Positions 29,877 through 37,820 of a stretch of 64,000 nt of DNA are shown one piece after another; within the stretch, counting starts at the first letter, position 1, and every line of letters starts with the position of its first letter. The stretch spans positions 1 to 64,000 of the forward strand of contig JACPQM010000018.1 of assembly GCA_016190505.1 (NCBI GenBank). Direction: 5' to 3'. A program made the translations under genes and the position numbers. The notes under the pieces are model-generated. The model was not told where the DNA came from and ran no database searches. It was given only the letters and a program-made list of their open reading frames with translations. This DNA comes from Chloroflexota bacterium (GTDB lineage: Bacteria > Chloroflexota > Dehalococcoidia > JACPQK01).

Positions 29877-31588
29877 GCCCCGTCGCCAGAGGGTGTGGAC
29901 AAGTCCTGGGGCGAGATGCCGTATAGCTCAGCCGCGGCTTTGGGTGAGACCCAGCCGATTTCCACGTCTTCCCGGACTCGGGCCGGGTCCCGGGACCGGG
30001 GGCCTCCCACGCCGCCGCCGCCGGAGCACTCGATGCGCAACACATCCCCGGGCTTGAGGGGGTAGCCGCCAATGCGCCCGTGAAGCTTCTTGGCCTGATC
30101 CGTACCGGGATTGATCCACAGGGCAGAGAGGTTCCCGTTGCCTCCGCCGTTCACACCCCAGCCTGGGATCACGTCCATGTCGGCCCCGGTGCCGAATATG
30201 GCGTCGTCCAGCGCCAGGTACTCCCGGCAGATGCCGGGGCCACCCCGGAACTGGCCTGGCCCCCCTGAGTCCGGTATCACGTCCCAGCGGAGAATGCGCG
30301 TGGGGAACTCGGACTCCACGATCTCCACCGGCGTCAGCTTGGTGGCGCCCATGCCGCTGCGGGGACCGCGGCCTGGCGCCCCGTCATCCCCCTCGATAGC
30401 GCCGGTGGCCTGGCTGGGCATCTCGTAGTGGACATAGAGCCTGCCTGTCCTGGTCCCCTTCCAGCCAATGGTCATGCCACCGCCACCTCCCGGCCAGCCC
30501 ATCGCAGGTCTGCCGGTCAGCTTGATGAGGGCCTGGAGCACCATGGTGTTGACCAGCTTATAGGTGCGCGCGTAGCGGTTCACCGAGACCGGCGGTACAG
30601 GGTTGACCACGCTGCCCTCTCGAAAGCGGGTGTCTACGGACTGGGCCAGCCCGTGGTTACAGGGGGTAGTCGGGTCTACCATGGTAAGCATACCGGCGTA
30701 GCAGGCCGCCTTGGCCAACGATGGTCTGATGTTCACCGGCCCCCGAGTTTGGTCCTGAGACCCTGTGAAATCGAACAGGATGTGGTCCCCTTCTTTCACC
30801 AGGCGCAGGTGGACGCGCACCGGATGAGACAGGTCTATTCCGTCGTGGTCCAGGAAGCCTTCCACCTCAACGGAGCCATCGGCCCACTGGGCGATGGCCT
30901 GACGCATCCGGCGCTCCGTCCGGTCGTACAGCTCGTCGAAGGCGGCCAGCACGGTATCCCGGCCATACTTGCTGAAGAGACGCGCCATGCGGTCCTCGCC
31001 GATGCGGTCGGTGCCTATCTGGCCACGGATGTCACCGATAATCAGCTCCGGGGTGCGGGAGTTGACCCGCAGGATGTTGTCCACTTCCTTCACAATCTGG
31101 CCGCGCCGCATGTAGCGCACGGGGACGAGATGGATTCCCTCCTGGTACATCTCGGTGGTCTGGGGATAGTTGCCGCCGGGCACGGCGCCCCCGATGTCGG
31201 ACTTGTGGGCGATGTTGGCACAGAAGGCGACCAGCTTGCCCTCGTGGAAAGCGGGGGTGAGCACCGCCATGTCCAGCACGTGAGGGCTGCCCCCGAAGTA
31301 GGGATGGTTTAGGATGAAGGCGTCGCCCTCCTCAATCTCAGCCGGGGGGTAGCTCTTCAGCAGGTTCTCGGCGCACACCGGGAAGGCGCCCATATGCAGC
31401 GTCAGGTTCACGTCCTGCCCCACCAGGCGGGCCTGAGAGTCCAGGACCGCGCAGGAAGCGTCCAGCGACTCGCGGATGATGGTGGAGAATCCCGTGCGGA
31501 AAAGGGAGCGCTGCATCTCCCGCACGATCCCAGACAGGCTGGTGACAATGACCTGGAAGGTGATGGGGTCTATGGTGGTCGTTGACAT
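29873..31588 (-). CDS. hydantoinase B/oxoprolinase family protein
   Basis: 571 residues, full length for the HyuB family, which with HyuA forms ATP-dependent hydantoin or 5-oxoproline hydrolases and acetone carboxylase-like enzymes. Seen: the N-terminal MQRSLFRTGFSTIIRESLD, HPYFGGSPHVLD, FTGSQDQTRGPVNI, and the Gly-rich C-terminal half. No hyuA is adjacent, so the partner is elsewhere or absent. Its own promoter lies upstream. Substrate unknown. Confidence 0.9.
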   Translation of the reverse strand: MSTTTIDPITFQVIVTSLSGIVREMQRSLFRTGFSTIIRESLDASCAVLDSQARLVGQDVNLTLHMGAFPVCAENLLKSYPPAEIEEGDAFILNHPYFGGSPHVLDMAVLTPAFHEGKLVAFCANIAHKSDIGGAVPGGNYPQTTEMYQEGIHLVPVRYMRRGQIVKEVDNILRVNSRTPELIIGDIRGQIGTDRIGEDRMARLFSKYGRDTVLAAFDELYDRTERRMRQAIAQWADGSVEVEGFLDHDGIDLSHPVRVHLRLVKEGDHILFDFTGSQDQTRGPVNIRPSLAKAACYAGMLTMVDPTTPCNHGLAQSVDTRFREGSVVNPVPPVSVNRYARTYKLVNTMVLQALIKLTGRPAMGWPGGGGGMTIGWKGTRTGRLYVHYEMPSQATGAIEGDDGAPGRGPRSGMGATKLTPVEIVESEFPTRILRWDVIPDSGGPGQFRGGPGICREYLALDDAIFGTGADMDVIPGWGVNGGGNGNLSALWINPGTDQAKKLHGRIGGYPLKPGDVLRIECSGGGGVGGPRSRDPARVREDVEIGWVSPKAAAELYGISPQDLSTPSGDGA

Positions 31589-31643
31589 AAGTCACGGACC
31601 TCGATGGCAGGGCAAATCTACGGCAGCGTTCAAGACGTTGACC

Positions 31644-31672
31644 AAGTTACCAGACGCCTCGGGGGCTGTCAA
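31644..31672 (-). promoter_or_regulatory. promoter of the hydantoinase B gene
   Basis: Minus-strand TTGACA (31672-31667), 17-bp spacer, TAACTT (31649-31644), about 56 bp before the start. Confidence 0.65.
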
Positions 31673-31677
31673 GTTCG

Positions 31678-31841
31678 CCTTGATCCACCATCAAAAACGA
31701 AGACCAGGAAAACCCAGCGCCTTGGGGACACCCCGAGATCCGGTCAAAGCGTAGGGGCGACCCGCCGGGGCGCCCCTACTGTTCCACCTGGGTGAGAAAA
31801 CCGCCCGTTCGGGTAGACATAATAGGTGGCGGATTTTGGCT
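31678..31841. repeat. dispersed 164-bp repeat, copy A
   Basis: Matches 61678-61848 along its length, from CCTTGATCC to GGCGGATTTTGGC. A GTAGGGGC hairpin (31751-31779) forms its centre; GGTGAGAAAACYGCCCGTTC and GTAGACATAATAG are well conserved outside it. It fills most of the 365-bp gap between hyuB and the binding-protein gene. No gene seen. Confidence 0.75.
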
Positions 31842-31852
31842 CGCCTGCGCTC

Positions 31853-31879
31853 TTGACAGCCTGCCACATGGCGTATAGA
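31853..31879 (+). promoter_or_regulatory. promoter of solute-binding protein gene 2
   Basis: TTGACA (31853-31858), then TATAGA (31874-31879) 15 bp later; an alternative -10 TAGAGT (31876-31881) gives a 17-bp spacer. About 73 bp before the ATG. Confidence 0.6.
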
Positions 31880-31953
31880 GTATGGGCATTCCAAAAGCGG
31901 GCCAGCAGGCAGGGGAAAGGGTCCCCTTGCTGGGCTGAAGTCTGGAGGCAGAC

Positions 31954-33642
31954 ATGATGCTACGCTTGTTGTCGGCCCTGGCGGCCATAGTGGTCCTGGT
32001 GCTGGCCGCCTGCTCACCAGCGGCGACCGCCACTCCACTGCCGACTCCCACGGCTGTCCCACGTTCCTCCGGGGTGACGCCCACGGCGACCGCCAAGGCG
32101 GCCCCCTCGCCGACTGCCGCAGCCCAGGGCAAGTACGGGGGAACCCTCAAGCTTGCCTATGATCGAGAGGGGCGCGCCTGGGACCCCTTCCGCACAACCA
32201 CGGCTGACCTTCATCCCTGGGTGGTGTGGGACCATGCCCGTCTCCTCCGCTTTAACGCGGACCCGGCATTGGGCTGCTCCTACATGCCGCCCATTCCTGA
32301 GCTGGCCACCTCGTGGAAGTGGGTAGACGACCGCACGCTGGAGTTGAAACTGCGCCAGGGTGTCAAGTGGCCCAATCTGCCTCCGGTCAACGGAAGAGAG
32401 TTTGTGGCCAGTGACGTCGTCTACTCTATAAGGGTGGCCTGGCCCAAGAGTAGCTACCAGGCCTACTACCTGGACATGGGCGAGATGCAGTCCGTGGATG
32501 CCGTGGACGACCACACGGTCAAGATCAGTTTCAAGAAGCCCATGGGCGCTTTCTTGGACAGCCCGGCTGCCTGGTGGTGGGGTATCATCACCGCTCCCGA
32601 GATAATGGGGCCGGACAACGAGATGAACGCCGCTGAGGATCATGTCGGGCTCGGGCCCTACACGCTCAAGAAATATGTGCCAGGCGCCCGGTTCTTCCAT
32701 GAGCGCAACGCCAACTACTGGAGGCCGGGCCTTCCCTACATAGACAACGTAGAATACTCCATCATGCCTGACATAAGTACCCAGGTGGCCGCCCTGCGTA
32801 GCAAGGTCATAGACGCGGTGCCCCATCCCCAGCCTCATCCTGTGGTGCAAGACCAGTTGTCCAAGGCGCCCGGAATAAAGGTGTACGCCTGCCCCTGGCC
32901 CATCTTTTATGGCTTCCTGACCACCACTGAGGAAGGCAGCCGCTATAGGGACGTCCGGGTAAGGCGGGCGATTTCCATGGCCATAGACCGGGAAGGGGTG
33001 AACCGCTCTGCATATCTCGGCCTGGGCTACACTAACGAGGCGGTGATGAGCACTGCCTACGGAGAGTTCGCCGTCACCAGGGACAAGCTGCCCCCTGAGG
33101 TCGCAGGCTATTTGCAGTACCGCCCGGACGAGGCTAAACGTCTGCTCGCGGAGGCAGGCTTTCCCAACGGGTTCAACGACGTCCTCTACGTCACCCCGCG
33201 GTACGGTGCCCTGCATATGGCCCTGGCGGAGGCTGTCGTGGACCAGTTGGGCCGGGCAGGCATCAAGCTGAAGCTGGAGCCCCTGGAGTATGGCCGCTAT
33301 GCCGAGGTGGTGATTGGCAAGAAATTCACCGGCACGGCGATCGGGTGGGCCGGAGGTAACTCCCCGGACAACACGCTGGACAAGGCCCACTCCAAGGGCC
33401 CTGCCAACTATTCCAGGATAAACGACCCCGAGTTGGATGCGGTCATCGAACAGTTCACGCGCACCGGAGACATGAAGCTGGCCCAGCAGGCGCAGACAAT
33501 GATGGTGGAGCGCATGCATTCAGTACCCCTGCCTACACCACCCTTTGCCGGCTGGTTCCGGGATGTGGTCAAGAACGTCAACTTCAAGCCCCATTATGTG
33601 GCCTCTGTGGACTACCTGCTGTACTCTTGGCTGGACCGATAA
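31954..33642 (+). CDS. ABC transporter solute-binding lipoprotein, family 5 (2)
   Basis: 562 residues; ATG 31954 follows GGAGG. The signal peptide ends in lipobox LVLAAC and a Thr/Pro/Ala linker; then the family-5 binding fold (GGTLKLAYDREG, VRRAISMAIDREG). It binds peptides or other organic solutes. No permease genes follow; instead the molybdopterin enzyme gene starts 28 bp later with no promoter between, so both are probably on one mRNA. It may share the permease at 18.0-21.8 kb. Confidence 0.92.
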   Translation: MMLRLLSALAAIVVLVLAACSPAATATPLPTPTAVPRSSGVTPTATAKAAPSPTAAAQGKYGGTLKLAYDREGRAWDPFRTTTADLHPWVVWDHARLLRFNADPALGCSYMPPIPELATSWKWVDDRTLELKLRQGVKWPNLPPVNGREFVASDVVYSIRVAWPKSSYQAYYLDMGEMQSVDAVDDHTVKISFKKPMGAFLDSPAAWWWGIITAPEIMGPDNEMNAAEDHVGLGPYTLKKYVPGARFFHERNANYWRPGLPYIDNVEYSIMPDISTQVAALRSKVIDAVPHPQPHPVVQDQLSKAPGIKVYACPWPIFYGFLTTTEEGSRYRDVRVRRAISMAIDREGVNRSAYLGLGYTNEAVMSTAYGEFAVTRDKLPPEVAGYLQYRPDEAKRLLAEAGFPNGFNDVLYVTPRYGALHMALAEAVVDQLGRAGIKLKLEPLEYGRYAEVVIGKKFTGTAIGWAGGNSPDNTLDKAHSKGPANYSRINDPELDAVIEQFTRTGDMKLAQQAQTMMVERMHSVPLPTPPFAGWFRDVVKNVNFKPHYVASVDYLLYSWLDR

Positions 33643-33669
33643 GGACTGAATGGCGAGGACAACGCAAAC

Positions 33670-36201
33670 ATGGCTATGACGCAGGTCCGTTCCTTCTGCA
33701 ACGAATGCTACAACACCTGCCCTGTGATGGTCACTGTGGAGGACGGTGTAGTGGTACGCATCGAAGGGAATGCGGAAGCGCCCTACACGGAGGGGCGCCT
33801 TTGCCCCAAGGGAAACGCCGCCCTGATGCGGGTGTACGACCCGCACCGGTTGAAGACCCCGCTCAAACGCACCAACCCCGAGAAGGGCATCGGGGTGGAC
33901 CCGCGCTGGCAGGAGATCTCCTGGGACGAGGCGCTGGACGCTGTAACCGACAAGCTCAAACACGTGCTGGCCACCAACCCCAAAGGGCTCAAGATGCCTT
34001 CCATGGACCAGACCAAACGGGGCACTGCCCTGTGCGTGGCACAGGCCCTGGGAACACCCTACGTGGGCACAGAGGCCGGGTCGGGTGGCGGCGTGATGTG
34101 CGGCAACGCTGCCCACACCATAGGTTCCCAGATCTGGGGGTCCTTCCACGACTGGCCAGAGTACCAGTACACCAAGTACGCCCTGTTCATTGGCACCAAC
34201 ACCGGTTTCGAGTCCGACCGGGCTATCCCGGTGGACGCCAAGCGCATAGCGGATGCACGGATAAGAGGCATGAAGCTGGTAGTGGTAGACCCCCGGTTCA
34301 CCCACACCGCAGCCAAGGCCGACGAGTGGGTCCCGATCCGGCCGGCCACCGATGGCGCCCTCGTCCTGGGCATCGTCAACCTGTTGCTCAACGAATACGG
34401 TATCTACGACGCGCCATTCCTCCGAAGGCACACCAACGCGCCTTATCTTATCGGCCCCGACGGCTACTACGCGCGCGACCCCGAGACCCGGAAGCCTCTG
34501 GTCTGGGACAGTGTGGACGGCGTGGCCAAACCCTTCGACGCCTTCAGTGAAGACGACACTGCACCACGGGCGGCCCTGGAGGGCCAGTTCCAGGTGAACG
34601 GTGCACCGTGCCAGCCCGCTTTCCAGGTACTTAAGGAGCGGGTCAAGGAGTACACCCCCGATAAGGTGGCGAGCATCACCACGGTGCCTGCCGCCACGCT
34701 CCAGCGGATAGCTCGAGAGTTCGGGGAGAACGCTCAGATTGGCAGCACCATAGAGATTGAGGGGCAGCCCTGGCCGCTGCGGGGGTCCATGGTCGTCTTC
34801 TACCGGGGGACGCAGGGGCACGTTCACTCTACGCTCACCACCCAGGCCATCTACGCTCTCCAGATGATCGTGGGGGCCATGGGCACGCCCGGTGGGACAT
34901 CGGCGTCTTCGGCAGGTGGCATGCTCAACGTGGTGTCGCTCACCACCGGGCCGGACGGCACCCCGACCTTCGACCTGCATCACCTGCACCCCTACGCGCC
35001 ACCGGCGTGGCCACCGACGGAGTACGATCTGGCGAACTACTATCCTGTGGATGCTTTGGCCCCGTCCCACCTCCACTATGTGGCGGGCGCCAACCCCAAA
35101 GGCTGGGGCCTCGACCCTACCATGATGGTGTTTGCTGACTGTTCCAACCCCGTGGCGGGTATGGGCGACCACGCCACGATGGAGGCCTATCACCGCAACG
35201 CCTTCGTGGTACTGATGGAGCAATACCTTTCGGAGACCGCCCAGCTAGCTGACATTGTCATACCCTCGGACTTCCAGTTGGAGCGACACGGTCTGGTAGC
35301 CATCAAGGCTGGATTACCCTACCTGGGCATCCAGTATGGCTCGCCCGCCGTGGAGCGTCAGCCTGGGGCGCGGGACTGGATGGAGGTGGCCCTCGAGCTG
35401 CTGGAACGGGTCGGCCGCCGGTTCGGCGAGGGCGGGTTCAATCACTGGGTCAACCTGACCTTCCGGCTCAGGCCGGAGTACCGGCTGAGCCTTGAGGAGA
35501 GATATGACGTCCCTCAGGTGTTGGAACACATCGCCAAGAGCCAGATTGGGGAGGACGGCTGGCACAAGCTGGTGGCCCAGGGCTTCTACGCCCGCAAGGC
35601 GCCTGCCGCCGAGAGGTACATACCATTCGGCAGGGCCCGTCTGGCCTTCTACAACGAATACCTGAAAAGGACGGGAGAAGAGGTGGTGGCCGCTCTCCGG
35701 AAGGTCGGAGGCTACGAGCGCCTGGCCCAGGAGATTGATTTCTCCGACTACGACGCCCTGCCCCGGTGGAAGCCAGGCCCCATCCACGAGTCCTCCGACA
35801 AGTACGACATGTACGCCGTCAATGGCAAGTCGGTGCTGTTCACTTTTGGCCGTGGGGCGTTTAACCCCTGGCTCATGGAGGTGGCCGAGCGTGACCCCTA
35901 CGTGCTCAAGGTGTGGGTCCACCGGGCTACGGCCCTGAAAAGGGGCATCGCCGACGGCCAGCGCATCTGGGTCGAGTCAGAAGCGGGACGTGTCCAGGGT
36001 GAGGCCAAGGTCACCGAGGGGATGCATCCCGAGTGCGTGGGCATCGCCAGCATGCTGGGCCACTGGTGTGACCACCCCATAGCCAAAGGCAAGGGCGTCA
36101 ATTTCAATACGCTCATCAGCCTCGGGCTGAAGCGTACCGATCCCATCACGGCCACCATGCAAGGTTCCGCGGTGCGGGTGCGGGTGTACCCAGTCAGTTG
36201 A
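33670..36201 (+). CDS. DMSO-reductase-family molybdopterin oxidoreductase (1)
   Basis: Catalytic subunit with bis-pterin Mo or W and one [4Fe-4S] cluster, 843 residues. Cluster ligands are C10, C13, C17 and C45 (CNECYNTC ... GRLCPKG). Cys144 in VMCGNAAHTIG sits where the family places the metal ligand and is kept in the paralog. There is no Tat signal before the cysteine motif, so it should work in the cytoplasm. The C-terminal pterin-binding domain is intact (GIADGQRIWVESEAG). Followed by a ferredoxin and an NrfD-like gene. Substrate unknown; not recognisable as a nitrate, formate or arsenate enzyme. Confidence 0.92.
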   Translation: MAMTQVRSFCNECYNTCPVMVTVEDGVVVRIEGNAEAPYTEGRLCPKGNAALMRVYDPHRLKTPLKRTNPEKGIGVDPRWQEISWDEALDAVTDKLKHVLATNPKGLKMPSMDQTKRGTALCVAQALGTPYVGTEAGSGGGVMCGNAAHTIGSQIWGSFHDWPEYQYTKYALFIGTNTGFESDRAIPVDAKRIADARIRGMKLVVVDPRFTHTAAKADEWVPIRPATDGALVLGIVNLLLNEYGIYDAPFLRRHTNAPYLIGPDGYYARDPETRKPLVWDSVDGVAKPFDAFSEDDTAPRAALEGQFQVNGAPCQPAFQVLKERVKEYTPDKVASITTVPAATLQRIAREFGENAQIGSTIEIEGQPWPLRGSMVVFYRGTQGHVHSTLTTQAIYALQMIVGAMGTPGGTSASSAGGMLNVVSLTTGPDGTPTFDLHHLHPYAPPAWPPTEYDLANYYPVDALAPSHLHYVAGANPKGWGLDPTMMVFADCSNPVAGMGDHATMEAYHRNAFVVLMEQYLSETAQLADIVIPSDFQLERHGLVAIKAGLPYLGIQYGSPAVERQPGARDWMEVALELLERVGRRFGEGGFNHWVNLTFRLRPEYRLSLEERYDVPQVLEHIAKSQIGEDGWHKLVAQGFYARKAPAAERYIPFGRARLAFYNEYLKRTGEEVVAALRKVGGYERLAQEIDFSDYDALPRWKPGPIHESSDKYDMYAVNGKSVLFTFGRGAFNPWLMEVAERDPYVLKVWVHRATALKRGIADGQRIWVESEAGRVQGEAKVTEGMHPECVGIASMLGHWCDHPIAKGKGVNFNTLISLGLKRTDPITATMQGSAVRVRVYPVS

Positions 36202-36255
36202 CCGTCCGACGGCCTGTTCGACCCGGGCTCACGGATGGGGGTGGGAAGCGGGGAC

Positions 36256-36284
36256 TTGACGGCGAAGGGCCGTCGTCGTATCAT
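36256..36284 (+). promoter_or_regulatory. internal promoter before the ferredoxin gene
   Basis: TTGACG (36256-36261), 17-bp spacer, TATCAT (36279-36284), 35 bp before ATG 36320. It suggests the electron-transfer genes and AOR 2 can be expressed apart from the catalytic subunit. Confidence 0.6.
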
Positions 36285-36319
36285 CGGCGCATCGCTCGAA
36301 CATTTTCGCGGAGTAGGTT

Positions 36320-36925
36320 ATGCGTTACGGTATGGTGATTGACCTCAAGCGGTGCATCGGCTGCCAGGCATGTACCATAGCCTGCAAGGCCGAGAACGGC
36401 ACCCCACCCGGCGTGTTCTTCACTCGGGTGCTGGAGCACGAGGAGGGGGAGTACCCCAGGATCGCCAAGACCTTCGTCCCCGTGCTGTGCAACCACTGCA
36501 AGGACGCCCCCTGCGAAAAGGTGTGCCCTACCCAGGCCACCCACCGCAGCGCCGGGGGCATCGTGCTGGTGGACTACGACAAGTGTATCGGCTGCCGCTA
36601 CTGCTACGTGGCCTGCCCCTACAACAACCGCTTCTTCCTGGGCAATGGGATACTGCGGAAAGGCTACTATGGCGTGCTCACCCCTTTCGAGAAGCTAAAG
36701 TATGCCAAGTACACCGAGGGCACCGTAGCCAAGTGCACCTTCTGCCAGCACCGCCTGGAGCAAGGGAGGCAACCGGCGTGTGTGGAGACCTGCGTCACCG
36801 GTGCCCGGGTCTTCGGCGATCTGGACGACCCGAGCAGCGAGGTGAGGGAGCTGATCAGGACCCGCCGGGGCTACCAACCCATGGCCGAGCTGGGCACGGA
36901 CCCCTCGGTATACTACATAGACTAG
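36320..36925 (+). CDS. four-cluster ferredoxin subunit (DmsB/NrfC/PhsB type)
   Basis: 201-residue electron-transfer subunit with four cysteine groups for [4Fe-4S] clusters: CIGCQACTIAC, CNHCKDAPCEKVC, CIGCRYCYVAC and CTFCQHRLEQGRQPACVETC. It passes electrons between the catalytic subunit and the membrane anchor. No Tat signal, again pointing to the cytoplasmic side. NrfD-like gene follows after 10 bp. Confidence 0.94.
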   Translation: MRYGMVIDLKRCIGCQACTIACKAENGTPPGVFFTRVLEHEEGEYPRIAKTFVPVLCNHCKDAPCEKVCPTQATHRSAGGIVLVDYDKCIGCRYCYVACPYNNRFFLGNGILRKGYYGVLTPFEKLKYAKYTEGTVAKCTFCQHRLEQGRQPACVETCVTGARVFGDLDDPSSEVRELIRTRRGYQPMAELGTDPSVYYID

Positions 36926-36935
36926 GGATGTGAAT

Positions 36936-37808
36936 ATGGCTGCGCGACGAGTGCTCCTGGCTGGCGACCAGTTTGTGGTGGGCTACCGCGCCCAGCGGCA
37001 GTGGAACTGGCTGATTGCTACGGCTTTTCTGTTGGGTAAGCTGGGGGGTGGCCTGTTCCTGGTAGCCCTCCTGGTGGACTTCCCCGCGGGGGCGTGGTTG
37101 GGGCTCCTGATCGGAGTGGTGGGCAAGGGCACGGCCCACCTGGCCTACCTGGGCAAGCCCGCGCGGTTCTGGCGCGCCATGCTCCACCCCCAGACATCAT
37201 GGCTGTCCCGTGGGCTGTACTTCATGGGGGCCTTCGCCGTCTTCGGCGCCATCACCCTGTTGCTGGACAAGGGGTCAACTGCGTGGGAGGTGGCGCGGGC
37301 GCTGGCCCTGCTGAGCGCCGCACTCATGATGATCTACGACGGCTTCGTGCTCTCGGCGTCGCCCGGCCTGGCCCTGTGGAGCACGCCGCTCATGCCAGTG
37401 CTCGCCTTTAGCTACGCCCTGCTGGGCGGGGTGACCCTGAGCATTGTCTTTGGGAACTGGCTCGATGCCGCTAACGCGGTGGCCTCCCTGGACAACCTGG
37501 AGCTTGGCCTGCTGGGCCTCAACCTGGTCATCGTGGTCTCGTTCATCTACGTGATGTTCAGCTCCACGCCGCGAAGCCGGCGGGCGGTGGAGGTCCTGGC
37601 GCGCAACTACACGGTGCCCTTCTTCGTGGGCGTGTTTGGCGTGGGCATTATGGCCACCGCCTTGCTGGCACTGTGGTTCACCCGGACGGACAACGCCACT
37701 ATTCTGACGGGGGTGGCTCTGGGCGATGTGACCGGACACTACCTTCTGTTCTACCTGTTGCTCAAGGCAGGGCTGTACGCACCCATGCTACCCAGGGGAA
37801 CTAACTAA
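36936..37808 (+). CDS. NrfD/DmsC-like membrane anchor
   Basis: 290 residues with about eight helices, of the NrfD type that exchanges electrons with the quinone pool and has no haem. ATG 36936 is chosen; GTG 36930 is also possible. The stretch GTAHLAYLGKPARFWRAML fits NrfD. It follows the ferredoxin gene and precedes AOR 2 by 12 bp, so the module is ferredoxin-anchor-AOR. Confidence 0.9.
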   Translation: MAARRVLLAGDQFVVGYRAQRQWNWLIATAFLLGKLGGGLFLVALLVDFPAGAWLGLLIGVVGKGTAHLAYLGKPARFWRAMLHPQTSWLSRGLYFMGAFAVFGAITLLLDKGSTAWEVARALALLSAALMMIYDGFVLSASPGLALWSTPLMPVLAFSYALLGGVTLSIVFGNWLDAANAVASLDNLELGLLGLNLVIVVSFIYVMFSSTPRSRRAVEVLARNYTVPFFVGVFGVGIMATALLALWFTRTDNATILTGVALGDVTGHYLLFYLLLKAGLYAPMLPRGTN

Positions 37809-37820
37809 AAGGGGGTCGTG

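Noticed and set aside
32014-35223. Two long minus-strand frames (501 and 567 residues)
   Set aside because: They are antisense to binding protein 2 and molybdopterin oxidoreductase 1, with no family signature.
33670-36201. Respiratory nitrate, formate or arsenate enzyme
   Set aside because: No Tat signal, no selenocysteine context and no specific active-site motif of those clades; only the general family assignment is supported.
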